A stretch of DNA of 64,000 bases from assembly GCA_020137815.1 (NCBI GenBank), contig CM035351.1, positions 6,984,815 to 7,048,814 of the forward strand, in the 5' to 3' direction. The position numbers were made by a program, and so were the translations under genes. The notes beneath the pieces are model-generated. The model saw nothing but the letters and a program-made list of their open reading frames with translations, was not told the origin of the DNA and did no database searches. Below, in pieces: positions 38,828-57,748 of the stretch. The DNA is from Hormiphora californensis (taxonomy: Eukaryota > Ctenophora > Tentaculata > Cydippida > Pleurobrachiidae). Numbering within the stretch: position 1 is the stretch's first letter; every line of letters starts with the position of its first letter.

Positions 38828-41800
38828 CTACAAAACAATAAACAGGGAACCTAAAAATGTCACTAACACAATCCCTGAATAGGACCAAATCCCCACCGCT
38901 CTATTGCACATATTTTCATCTGTGTCACTTAAAATACAAGTCTTGGAACTCCTGTAATAATGATTTGACTTCATATCCAGGAACTCCCGCTCAGATAGGG
39001 CGTCTGTTGGTTTTGTGTAGTGTTTTGATTCTAAGAGACAGTGATTTTGCATGTCTACCCGGATCCCTTTATAAGGGGTGACCTGGGGTTGGTAGCACTG
39101 ACAAGCAGGTACCACATCTGCTATCAATAGGAGATTGGTCCGGGGTACTGCAGTTACCTCATACATAGAGTTGCAGTTCCCACCACACGAACCAGTGATC
39201 ACATGAGCAGTCTTGTCTGTTTGGAAATCAAAGTTACGTTGGAACAGGTTGAACATTCTACAACACTCGACAACCCGTTCCTTGACTATGTGGTTCGCCC
39301 CCACACCATAGTAGTGGTCCCCAAATATGTTGAGGAAGAAGAATAGTTTGAGGTTTGTCAGGAAATTGATGAGAGCTAGCAGTACATTTGCCAGAATGGG
39401 TCGAACCGAGCTACTCTCCTGGTAATCATGTCCAGCTGCTTCTTTACACTCATTTATACACTCAGTGTAGTTCACCACATTGTATATGTTCCTATCTAGC
39501 AACTTGTTGAATAGGTAAGGGTACAGAACCCCCATGTGACCGGAGATGTCCTCAGGATACCCCATAATTATCTCCCCATTTTCATCCGCCAAGAACCTCT
39601 GGTATTTGTCATCAAATCCTCCTAGTAGTTTCTCTCTAACGATCTCAACCCGGACCTCAAACCCAGCTGCCGCAACCTGGCTCGTCATATCAGAGACATT
39701 GACAGTTACCCTGTTGGTTATATTCACCGATCTAAAGTTGTATCCTTGCCTCCTGATGGGTTGGGAGATGAACAGCTCGGCTTGGGTGATGTTTTTAACG
39801 GTTTGAGAGTAAGGAGGGAGTACTTCGAGGGATGTGCTGTTCGTGCTCGCCCAGGTTGGGTTACTGGTGAATACCAGGCCGTTGTAGGTCATTATAAAGT
39901 GGCTGAGGATCTCCGATCTGCTAAACTTCTCCCCCTCTCTCAACTCCTCCCGGACCGGTACTTTAAACACGTTCTTGTACTTTTTACTAAAGTATATATC
40001 GGTGAAGATCCCATAGACGACAGCCTCACAGACCTGACTGCTATCCTGGGTTTTAGGGGCGTCCTCAGACGGATCAAACGTGAATGATCCGACACCCCTC
40101 TCCAGATATTTCTTGATATTACAACTGTTATCGTTGAAATTGTGAAGGAATTTGTTATCCCAGGTTGTTGACAGGATCTTTAGCACGTCCTCTATGTTGA
40201 TACTGTTGGACTTGTACATGAGATAGGTGGGAGGGTAGGTGGGGTAGATACAGGCGATACTGAAGGGCGTGTTGGACACGGGGAATATCTGGTAGGTCAA
40301 GTCCTGGGGGGAGATGGAGGAGGGGTTAGAGTGGGAAGTATTGATAGAGGTCAGGAAGAAAGAGGTGCTAAATGCTGGTATACCTTGTTGAGTAAGGGGG
40401 AAGAGTGTGAGACTCTTCCCCCTTACTCAACAAGGTATAACTGTAAGACGAGATGGATATATGGCCTGGATAAAGTCATGTCTAATCGTGGTAGTTGGTC
40501 ATTGAGACAAATTGTGTGCTAAGGTGTGGTAACAATAAACACAAGTAGCAACTTGATAGTTAACATAATTGATATATAGTAGCAACTTCACGTTGGTAAC
40601 CAACTAGTTCTATAGTTTATTGCACGTGCCCAACACACTTACCTGATACCACTCCGTGCCTCGTTTCTGGTTTTCAAATGTCAGGAAGCTTTTGAAGGTA
40701 CTCTTGCTATGTGCTCTATCTATCATCGCCCACTCCAAGTTGATGAGATTCTGAAAGGGAGGGAATTATATATTCAATATGTGTGCCAAGCTGTATATTG
40801 GTCGTGCATCTCCGTCACGCCTAATTATAGCATTCTCTAATATAACCCTGCACTGCATTCTAAACCCGAATTATATCTCACTTACTCAACCTAGCGTTAG
40901 TTGTTGAGTAAGGGGGAAGAGTCTTCCCCCTCACTCAACAAAGCGTTAGAGTCTATGAACAGCTCAGTAGGACATGTCTCAAAAGCGCTGTGAGACAGGT
41001 TCCAATTCATATTCATAGGAACTAATTCATGTTTTTTGTGAGTTGGAAATAAAAATACAATGAAAAGAAAAGGCATTCCTACGCAAAGCTGCAGTCTATT
41101 CAACCAGCCTGCAGTAGCAGATTCCAAGAAGTAGCAGCTGTTCCAAGAACATCCTAGATACAACACCCCTGGACCCTTGGTAATGAAATTACCCCTCTGT
41201 TATTATTTATGCAATAAAAGGGGTGACTTCGTAACCAACTGTACCCCAGGTGCACTGATATACAACCCCTGCTAGATAGTACCACTCTTCTTCACTAACG
41301 TCCCAATGTACCTGTCTGTTTTCCAGTTCAAGCTAACCCCAATATTATAATACCTTTCTGTTTATGATCCCAATTAACTCATCTTTACCTGTTTTCCAGT
41401 TCACTAACCCCAATATAGTACCTGTCTGTTTTCCTCTGTCCACTGGAACTTGTGCAACTTGGTGTTGACATCCTCGTATTTATACTTGTCAATCCGGGGG
41501 TGATATACAGGGTAGCCTTTGTTGTTAATGATAATAGCCACACTAGATATTGGCAGCACCGAACTGGAGATCTGGACGATCCTGGAGGACTTGAAATCCA
41601 GCCCAACAATACCTGTAGGGAGGGAGGGTTAGGTCAGAGGGAGAGAGAGAGGGAGGGAGATATGGTAATCGGAACAGCTGGAAGGATTAATGCCACGTAC
41701 AAGGTTGAATTGTTCAGATTCTCTTGCAAGATATTGACATCGGTACAAGAGATTGGGTGGAAGAGAATATTGTGTGTATGGAACCAACAGGACGTCTCTA

Positions 41801-44800
41801 TTATACATGAGCGTCTGTGCTCGTATATGAGGGTACATGATATATTATTGCAGGAAATAGGACTGATACCTATTACAATTTGCATTGTTCTAATAGGGTG
41901 GAAGTGTATCAGCAGTAACAGTCTGTAACGTGGTGACGAAAATAGTTTGAGGATAATACCGTACCGTCGTTATAGTAATAGAGGGAGTAGATATTGCAGT
42001 AGATATTGAAGAGCGAGAGAGGTAGAGAGAGAGGGAGAGAGAGAGGTAGAGAGAGAAACTAATAAAATGATAAATGGACATCCGGATCGAATAGGCCGGA
42101 CTTTCTAATTTCTACCTATCTCTTAGAGTCATCTCCAGACGACTCCTCTTCTCTCCTGATCAGCTGATCTTTCTACCGACTACCGTAATGCCCTCACCGG
42201 ACCTAATCTCCTAATTCTGAGCCTTCTACTCCAAGGTCTTGATTTAGAAAGACTGCAAATTACAATTACTCCAGTCGTATCTTCCTCTTATATCTACAAC
42301 TTCTGACCACAAAGCTCTGGAGATATATTTACAATCCGGAATGATGCCAACAAATTTCCAATTTTTAATAGCGGTCGATAATTGGCGTGTGTGTGTATTC
42401 TTTACTCGTGAGAGACACAGAGTGAGAATTGGTAAATGCCATGTAAACTTCCACCTACAAATTAACCACAGTGGGAGAGAGAGGGAGATAGTTCCTCTGT
42501 CTGCAGCAGCAGAGTGATTCAGTGCGTTTTACGCAAGAATAATGTTGTGACAGCAGCTGTTAATAACTGGATGATCTCTCCCTGTCCTAGCATGCCAGAC
42601 TCGATGATGATGATGGTCACAAAATGAGGGCACGTTACTGCCATTAAACTCGGTAGTATGACTATCATGACTTCACCACTTCATCTCCACTTCTCAGCTC
42701 TCTGTTTTTCTACAGACATGACACATGTCGGAACTAGGGCCGGTGTGATGATTTAACAATTAATCATTGATTTAAAGGATGGTTTCTCTCTATTCGGAGA
42801 TAGATCACACTTTTATAACTTATATCGCATCACCACACACAGACAGACAGAAGGACTGGAATACAGTTCCGATATATAGAAACAGGGGGCCTGTGAAATG
42901 TGCACACATGTGTTTCAGCTTGACTTCCGGGCAGGTTCACTGCAGCTGTATTACACATGTCGAGCTGACACTGGTACGGGACATGTGTAATTGGGTTTAT
43001 GAACTGCCATTGCATCAGTACTGCAGTTATACTGCAGCAGGCCAAAGGAAAGAGAAATAATTGGGAAATAATAAATAGGATGTCAATACATCAACAGGAG
43101 GGTTTGAGGGGTGACCTCGCTCCGACTTCTATGATCCAAGCACGGGTGTGACAGGGTTCCACATGTGGGGTGAATGACAGAGATTTCTTTAGATTTAGCT
43201 TAAAAATTTAGTTTGAGCTCTTAGTTCCCTCCCGCTGACTTGGTTAGGGCTTTGTCAACAAGTCATTGGGGAGTGGAAACGGTCCCTAACCGATGCTTTT
43301 TCAAGCTAACTCTAAAGAAATCTCTGTCATTCACCCCGCATGTGGAACCCTGTCACACCCGTGCTTGGATCATAGAAGTCGGAGCGAGGTCACCCCTCAA
43401 ACCCTCCTGTTGAGGATGTCAATAACATATACATACTGATTCTTGGGTCTATTATTACCCATTCATGAGGTACTAACACTACTATCACCTACCTAACAGT
43501 GCCACACTATTGTTGCTCTTCACTGCAACTTTCTCCGACTCTGAAGTGCCCACGACGATAGGAAGTGTAACAGTGATAACCAGACCAAACCCAGCTAAAT
43601 CAATGTACGCATTACTCCACGTCGGGGCCACTATTGCATCTTTCAGAGGGCTGTTCCCCACCTGATAGGGATATGAATATATGTTAGAACAAGTTGTGTT
43701 TTGGTTTTAGGACCTGTATGTATATTTGTAGAAATAGCTGCCAGAATAGTTATAACATTTTCCAGGGAAGGGTATATTTCCAGTCATTTTCGTAACTGCA
43801 TGCCGGTTACAGCTGTTCAGTATTCATTTTGCAGTTAGACAGTTAGTGTGTCTATTTAGGCTACAACTTCTCTTTCCAAAGTTGGCCCAAGCAAAAAACC
43901 CGGTCGTAAGTCTGGGTTTGGTAGAGAGTTATGTACTGAATCCGTAGAAAAATATATTATTTTTGGAAAGTAGACGGTGGATTTTCAGCACATGGTATTA
44001 CCTGGACGAGTCGCTGAAGTGCAGCCTCAATTTGACCAAAGTACAGGATCTTGGAATAATAGCCTCGGTTGCTACAAGCAACGGACTTTAACCGATCGCT
44101 GTATAGCCCCTCATTCCTCCGAAATGAAAAGACAAATATGCGAGCCCGCTGTTTTATTTCTGGAGGCTGCAATCGTTCAACAATCTCCTGGAGGAAAGAA
44201 ATGTAGGGAGAGAGAGAGAGATAGAAGGATTCGGATGTGCAGTTACTTCTTCTACAAACTAGACATGTGAACAAAAGTAACAATCCCCCTCCCCCATGTC
44301 AGAATTATATTGGAACTGTGCAGCCGGCCATTTAGAGACGTTGAGGGACAATAGATAATGCTGAAAGAAATTGCAGCTGTATCATACAGTTTGATTCATG
44401 TCTACCATTGCCCTATAATACAATAAGTAGGTACAAATTAGTGGTCGACCTTCAGCTGCTGCACATTGTTTCACAACAACTGCAGGGATAAATGGCAGTT
44501 GACACATAGAGGAGAAAGTTATCCTAATTACCCTAAAATGAGCTCGTGTCTACACAACTCTATTCCTCTCGTCTGCATCTCTCTAACACTCCAATTCGCT
44601 CTCTAACACTATCTCCATGATCTATTATGGTCAATACAAGGCCGGGGGAACACAATATGAACCCTTCGAAATGTCAGACAGACAGACAAACAGACAGACA
44701 AACAGACAGACAAACAAGCATGCACCATTATACTGACACATGATCAGTGATCTTACATCGACAGGTTGTCCAGTTTCATCACTGAAAATCACAATGACTT

Positions 44801-46114
44801 TAGTACAGTTGGTTGTCTGGGCTATAGCCTCACTCTTGGTAAAGGTATCATATGCCATACTGAAAGCACCCTCCCAGTTGCTGGTCCCGTTCGGCTGAAT
44901 CCCGTCAATAGACTGAATAAGGGCCGATTTCACGCCTTTATTAGCCCGTGCCAGATGTGTGTAACACGTCATAAAATATGCTGAAAAAGAGGAGAAGTTA
45001 TTAGAAGGGAGGATAGGTGTTATTCTTCAACGGTACTGCTTTCTCGTGACTGCACTCAATTTCCTAATGCCGCCCATGAATTGTATGTGTTCACACTTCA
45101 CCAGTTTTACACATGCGAAATGCTCTAGCTTCAAAGAAAATAATTCTTTAGATTTAGAAACGACTGTCGACTATAATAACTGACAGTGGCATACTGTAAC
45201 CGGTTCGGAGAGGGCAGTGGTCATCCGACATAATTGTCACAGCTCGACGCCAAGACAAAACTGACATACTTCATCGAACAAAATGAGTGCTTGGGGAACA
45301 ACAACATAAATTACTTACGTGTTTCAGAGACTGCGATGGCGGTAACAAAATCAGTATCAGACAGGATGTCAGTAAGGAACTTGACAGCGGTGTTTTTGAG
45401 AAGTCTGATTGGGAATCCCTCCAGACTGCCGCTAGTATCAAACATCATGATGACATCTTTAGGACATCCGATTCCCGCGTTATACCACGGCCTCCTCCGG
45501 ACATCAAACTCAATCTGATCCTTAGCTGAGATGTAGGTGGCTGGGTAGGTCCTCATTACCCCCTGTGGGGTGCCGATATACTGCCAGAATATGTTATCAC
45601 CCTTACTCTTCTGGTTCTCAATGAATGCCTTGTCCAGTCTCTGGGTCCACTGTATAGTGTTCCTAACCTCAGTCCAATTGTCGTATACATCGAGGGGAAG
45701 GTTGATGGCACTCTCAAACATACTCACATCGGCATCATATCTCTTGCTGTGTTCCAGGCTCAACTCCGTCCCATTTTTAGACACCAGAGGGTCAGTGAAC
45801 CCGTCCCAGTAGGTGAAGTTTATTCTCTTGTCCCATTTGTGTCGTTTGTACGCCCTTGAACCCGTCTTCTGTATGTATTTGAGAGCCTCGAGGGCGTTAT
45901 CAAACTCTGCTCCGGTCACCTTACTAACATAGGTTCCCAGACTATGGGTATCGACCTTGTATCTGTAGCTCTCGCTCTCATAAACATCCTGTATGACGTC
46001 AGTATCTATGTAGGAGTTGAAGTAGGTGAAGAGCCGATCTGAGACGACCTGGTTAGGAGTGACAGGAAGGAGCAGCATAGTGAGAGGAAGGAGAAAGAGA
46101 AATACCACGTGCAT
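38828..46114 (-). CDS. Calcium-channel alpha2delta/CACHD1-type protein
   Basis: Extracellular auxiliary subunit type that binds voltage-gated calcium channels at the cell surface. Minus-strand exons in order: 46114-45319, 44980-44757, 44187-44002, 43661-43493, 41612-41422, 40750-40643, 40303-38828. All have GT/AG sites and agreeing phases, giving 1049 residues, as in the family. A signal peptide (MHVVFLFLLPLTMLLL) is followed by a VWA_N region (NIFWQYIGTPQGVMRTYPAT, DVRRRPWY), then a VWA domain with MIDAS motif DTSGS, Thr in NGTSN and Asp in FSDETG. Cache-type segments follow (YIDLAGFGLVITVTLPI; VGLDF... INNKGYPVYHP). A Cys-rich C-terminal region and a final hydrophobic stretch (SGIVLVTFLGSLFIVL) with no long cytoplasmic tail fit a membrane- or GPI-anchored form. 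Alpha2delta and CACHD1 cannot be separated by eye. The exons use many Asn-X-Ser/Thr sites. Confidence 0.88.
40377..40441. mobile_element. 49-bp micro-MITE in an alpha2delta intron
   Basis: 40385-40433 starts TTGTTGAGTAAGGGGGAAGAG and ends with its exact complement around a 7-base loop. Flanks GGTATACC and GGTATAAC form an 8-bp duplication with one mismatch. An 8-bp duplication suggests a hAT-type source. Confidence 0.75.
40893..40949. mobile_element. 41-bp micro-MITE in an alpha2delta intron
   Basis: 40901-40941 is the same family as 40385-40433 with a 1-base loop and one arm mismatch. A perfect 8-bp duplication AGCGTTAG flanks it (40893-40900, 40942-40949). It consists of almost nothing but terminal inverted repeats. 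Confidence 0.8.
41613..43492. other. Large alpha2delta intron
   Basis: The largest intron of the gene (about 1.9 kb). It contains GA-rich stretches at 41636-41665 and 42010-42060 and the MITE at 43089-43415. No further exon was recognised. Confidence 0.6.
43080..43424. mobile_element. 327-bp MITE with 9-bp duplication, intronic
   Basis: 43089-43415 has long terminal inverted repeats (aacaggagggtttgaggggtg and complement, about 130 bp arms). A perfect 9-bp duplication ATGTCAATA lies at 43080-43088 and 43416-43424. The duplication length again suggests a Mutator-like origin, but its termini differ from the 677-bp family. Confidence 0.85.
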
Positions 46115-46144
46115 CTCGTTCTATCATGTCAGCTAAACGGAAAG

Positions 46145-46460
46145 TGGGGGGGGGGTTAGTTGAAGGAAAGTAGAGAGGGGTTAGTTGAAGGAAAGTGGAG
46201 AGGGGTTATTTGAAGGAGGGAGAAGGGGTTAGTTGAAGGAGGGAGGAGGGGTTAGTTGAAGGAAAGTGGAAAGGGGTTAGTTGAAGGAAAGTGGAGAGGG
46301 GTTAGTTGAAGGAAAGTGGAGAGGGGTTAGTTGAAGGAAAGTGGAGAGGGGTTAGTTGAAGGAAAGTGGAGAGGGGTTAGTTGAAGGAGGGAGGAGGGGT
46401 TAGTTGAAGGAAAGTGGAGAGGGGTTATAGTTGAAGGAAAGTGGAGAGGGGTTAGTTGGA
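46145..46460. repeat. Minisatellite upstream of the alpha2delta gene
   Basis: About twelve units of 25 bp (ggggttagttgaaggaaagtggaga) with a shorter variant (ggagggagga). It lies 30 bp upstream of the predicted start codon of the minus-strand gene, so it may sit in its 5' untranslated region or promoter. Confidence 0.9.
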
Positions 46461-51798
<5,338 letters not shown>

Positions 51799-51808
51799 CG
51801 AGAGAGAG

Positions 51809-51857
<49 letters not shown>

Positions 51858-51930
51858 AGAGAATAGAGACGAGGAAAGAGAGAGAGGAGAGAAGGAGAGG
51901 ATAGAGAGAGGAGAGATCGATAGGAGAGAT
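51799..51930. repeat. (GA)n microsatellite
   Basis: GA repeat with GAGC and GAAG interruptions, followed by a CT-rich stretch at 51931-52030 that could pair with it. Confidence 0.9.
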
Positions 51931-54705
51931 ACCTCTCATCTCTCTCACATCTCTACGCTCTGTCTATCCTCTAGCTCGCTCTCCTCGATATCCCTCCTCG
52001 CTCTCGCTCTCTCGCTCTATCTATCTCTATATCTGAAGGATGGTGGCTGTGGTCAAGAGCAGTGCAGTACGTTGTGTGTCAATAACATGATTGGGTATTT
52101 CTTATTCTCCATTGGTTACTTAGTTATAGGCGGCTACGAACGTGGGACAATAGCACATGGGAAAGCAATGCTTACTCACTACGTCACTACTACTACACTA
52201 CTGTGTAGTGACTACTACTGAGAGACTGAGAAGATTCAGCAATGTTGAATCACTGCATGAAATGAGTTCTTCTAATTGCAAAATATGAAATATATTTATA
52301 AGGACAGGTTAGACTAATCTCTCTAACCATGCACTTAAACAAAGTACCCCTTGCTGGAGTGTGGTTAGATTAGTCAACCTAATCAGTATCGACCCGCGGT
52401 TCCAGTCATCTCATGGGGAGTGGTTTATAAGAAAATTATAGACCACCTGGATCCTAGCTAAGAGTACAGAGTTCTCTACTGGATAGATAACGATCGGGTC
52501 GTTATTAATTAAGATTACAATTGAAAACCACAAAAAGTGCGCTTACTGCGTGATGCTGATAAAGAGGTCGATTACAACAATGTGGTCGCGGAAAACAAAG
52601 CCATTGGATTACAAGATAATTGTGCCCTCTATCTCTCCCAGTCTCCCTCTCTCTCTCCCCTCCCTCTCTCTCCCCCTCTCTCTCTCGCTTCATTAATCTC
52701 TCGTAATCTCCCCGATCTCTCTATCTGCTCTCTTCTCTATTAGTAAGATCTCTCTCCAATCTTACAATCTACTTTTTCTCTCCGAGAACTTCTCTCGATC
52801 CATCTTTATTCGCCTCATAATGGTTAAAGCCAGGTCTCTGATCTTAACCAGAGGTAGCATGAGCCGAAGTAGTTCGACTTTATTAAAAACGTTGCACGTG
52901 ATTTCCTTCATATTCTCTGGATTCATTAACACTAGGACTAGCTATAAAGTTGTTAATGAAATGTTCCGCATCGAAGTACAGCTGGTAATTAAAGGGCATC
53001 AGAGGAACACGTGTAACTAATAAAGGATGATATATGTGAAACTGTCGAAGTGGCTCAGTACTCTGTCAGTATAAAGCAAGGACGCTGCTGTGTCATGTGT
53101 AGCAGTCCTTAGAAACCAATCACTAGGTAGACATAAGGCATTTATCGGTCATAACCACTCGAATCAATAATGGACAGTTTTCTGCTTTTCGTATAATCAG
53201 TTCTATAACTTTCTTCTCGTCTTCTCTTTGATATCTATTGCATTTTCTCTATTCCTATCGCGGTTACAAACGCTCAGTTCATGCCGCAGCATATCAAAAC
53301 AACGAAACATATTAGCGAAACTGAACAACAAATGGAAATGAACAAGCTAATTAATTACATCACAGAAAAACAAAAACAAAGTTATCGTCTGAACAGCCAA
53401 TGAAATATTTGGCCGGTATCCTAACGAGCCCAGATGACTCAAGCACAATATGTCGTTAAAGTTAACGGTGATTCTATCAAGAAAAAGATACGCGATATGT
53501 CACTATATCGTTTATTGGATACCAGCTGAATAACTTTAATATACAGTAGTACGGCTGAAAATTTGACAATTTGACAAGAAAAGATCGTACCAGCCCATCA
53601 CCGAAGACTTAAGCAGCTGCCAAGGCTTGCAGCTTCAAATCCCTAAATTTCCGGTAGAAAATGACTGGTCACTAAACCGTTGCAAAGCAGGGTGGCTCGG
53701 CACTGCAAAGCACCTTTTTGATGACTAAATCAGAAATCTAGCTTAGCTTGATCTAACCAACACTAGCAGTGGCGGCTTTGGTACCCGCCCAACCGTCCAT
53801 GGACGGTTAGCAAATCGTGCCAGCAAGGGGGCAGACATTGATTAATTCAAATTGCAAAAAAAATACACTTCCTCGTTCACTAATTTCCCCAGAAGTACGA
53901 GTTATACGAGGCTGATATGAGTGTTTTCCAGTCGAGTTACATACGCGTTGTGGTACCGGTACTTCGTCGTACTACTTGTAGGACAGGTTGATAATTAATA
54001 AGGGAAGCTTGGCCGCGTAGTGCTCCAAAGGGCACAGATGGCGTGACGTGCCTAAAACTTAAAAGGGTAGCGGGTAAAGTCACGTACATTTGGAAACATA
54101 TTCTAGCAATTTTCCGGGCGCGATTATAATCTGGGTGCCTTGCAGCCTGTTTACAGGTGCGCGCTACCAAAAGAGTATACTTAGACCGACTTTTTTCAGA
54201 CGGCTATAGCCATGGAACCACATGGCCGATTTGAGTAAATTAAACGGTATCAGTTAGAGAATCGATAGCCCTAACCGATAACCCCAAACCAAACCCTAAC
54301 CAGACCCTAACGGATAGCCCTAACCCGTCGCGCGCGCCAAAACTACGAATTGTTAGCAATGAAAGGCACCCAGATTTTAACGTTTTCCGATCTTTTGACG
54401 CGTGACAAACTTTTTGGAGCTTCCTTTTTATTTTCGAAAACTTTTTTGTTGTTATGTGTGTTTTGGAGCGCGCGGCAATATTTAAATTTTACGCTGCATT
54501 TGAACGCCGCGCGCGCTATTTATTCTGATTTTACAATTTTAAAACAAAAAGTTTGCCATCCAGCTTTTTTAAACTTTTTTCCTTTCCTTTTTTTTCCACT
54601 CTTGAGGCCCTTTTTTGCTCCCCAAACCCTCTTAAGTCACCGGAAATACAAGAGTAAAGATACGAGAAAGTTATTGACGTAGTCTGTATCAAATTGTTAT
54701 GACAT
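51931..54705. other. No gene recognised; telomere-like repeats
   Basis: No gene was identified. 54255-54330 holds about seven diverged ccctaacc-type units, an interstitial telomere-like patch. 52620-52745 is CT-rich. The small palindrome cactactgtgtagtg lies near 52196. Confidence 0.5.
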
Positions 54706-55827
54706 ATGACTGGAGTCCTAAAATCGGATATCTTCTGGAGTTCAGTTACTCTTGCGGAAGTTGTCGAGATCCTTTCGTCAGATGATTTGCCCTTGAACGA
54801 ATTCCAGATCGCTGGTAGGTCTATTAGCTGACTGTTTCCATTATTGACACAAGTAGTAGCACTCAAATGGTTTTCCTTGTCAGAGCTTGCGTTGACGTGG
54901 TTAACGAGAAACTATCGTTTGGTGAAATCATCATCCCTACCGAGTATCCTGTCACCCTTACCACACAATTTCAAACTGGAATATGCAGATAAGGTTTGCC
55001 ACCAAACTGTTAAAAACCTCTCACTGTGCGGCTCTTTTAGTATACACATTATGCCCAGGTTCTTGGGTGTCTCCGGTTGTCAGGAACAAGTTTCTTCTAC
55101 AACTGGATGTTCCTAAAGCCATGGTTTATCAAACTGGGAGCACCCACGGAAGATCTTGAAAATGAAGATTTCGATGAGCCGCCTGACGGAGATCCACTGA
55201 TACACCTCAGAAACGTAATAAAATATGTTCATCTGAAGAATGAAATCTCATTAAATGTTAATTTAATGTGTATGTTTACTTTTAGGTGCCTCAATCACGG
55301 ATATATGGATTTGCTGATATATGTATAGACAGCTTCTCGCTCCCTCTGACGTCCATGCTGATGCTTCAGGAGGGTCGGTATGAAATCGAGGAACCGTGCT
55401 ACTACTGTTGTGATGAAATGGTATGCGTTTTCAGTTGTCATCTTTCCTTGATATTCCTAACCTTTAGTTTCATCTCTAACATCCTCTCGTTCCTGTCCAG
55501 ATGAGTGTGACTGTTGGTGAGCTAGTACACGCATCTTTTGACCACACGAAAGTAACAATAACCATCGAAGTCGCACCTCCCGGAACTGATTGCCCTGTTA
55601 AGATAACTGGCCATTGCAATGCCATCAGAGACTCATATCACAAGATAGAACACGCTAACGTGCTACCCACGAGTCACACTGAAACAGCACATCATGATGA
55701 GTTTTGTGGGCTATACTGCACTTCATATGATTCATTATCTCGTTATTTTGAGAGACTGAGATCGGTTGGGGCTAAACTGTCATTGTTCTACTCCCGAGTT
55801 CCTATTTTGTCAAGCGAGGAGTCTTAG
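54706..55827 (+). CDS. Conserved-looking five-exon gene, function unknown
   Basis: Exons 54706-54814, 54884-54993, 55059-55214, 55286-55420 and 55501-55827 join with consistent phases into 278 residues. No family was recognised. Visible features are an acidic loop (EDLENEDFDEPPDGD), an alternating beta-rich middle (RIYGFADICIDSFSLPL; RYEIEEPCYYCCDEM) and a cysteine/histidine-rich C-terminal part (HHDEFCGLYCTSYDS). The beta-strand pattern would fit an OB-fold or similar domain, but that is a guess. It is followed after 135 bp by ETFA. Five introns with good sites and no stops make a real gene likely; start choice between two nearby ATGs (54700, 54706) is by frame. Confidence 0.65.
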
Positions 55828-55962
55828 TAATTTTGTAATACAGAAGGGATTGTGTTGTAAATAGTTTTAATAATTGTTCAGTTTTTAGTCACCTACCTAC
55901 AATTTCATAGATTCGCATTTTGTATGACTAAGTTCCAAATACTTTCCACCCCTTTCCTAGCT

Positions 55963-57537
<1,575 letters not shown>

Positions 57538-57748
57538 ATAGATCTATATATCAGAGAGAGATAACAATGTTTGTATTCGAGAAGTGTGTTATAACACCCC
57601 GTGGCCCTCTACTGTGTTGTTTTGACACACACACTAACCGTGGCCCCTGTAAATTATTATATCATGAGGTTTTTGTGTGTGAGTTTCTGTGTGTTTTCTA
57701 TATTAACTGAGCTGCATATAATGTTAGTGTGCCAAATTGGCGCTAATT

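Noticed and set aside
39546-40087. Plus-strand frames of 86 and 113 aa
   Set aside because: They lie antisense to the large last exon of the alpha2delta gene and are shadows of it.
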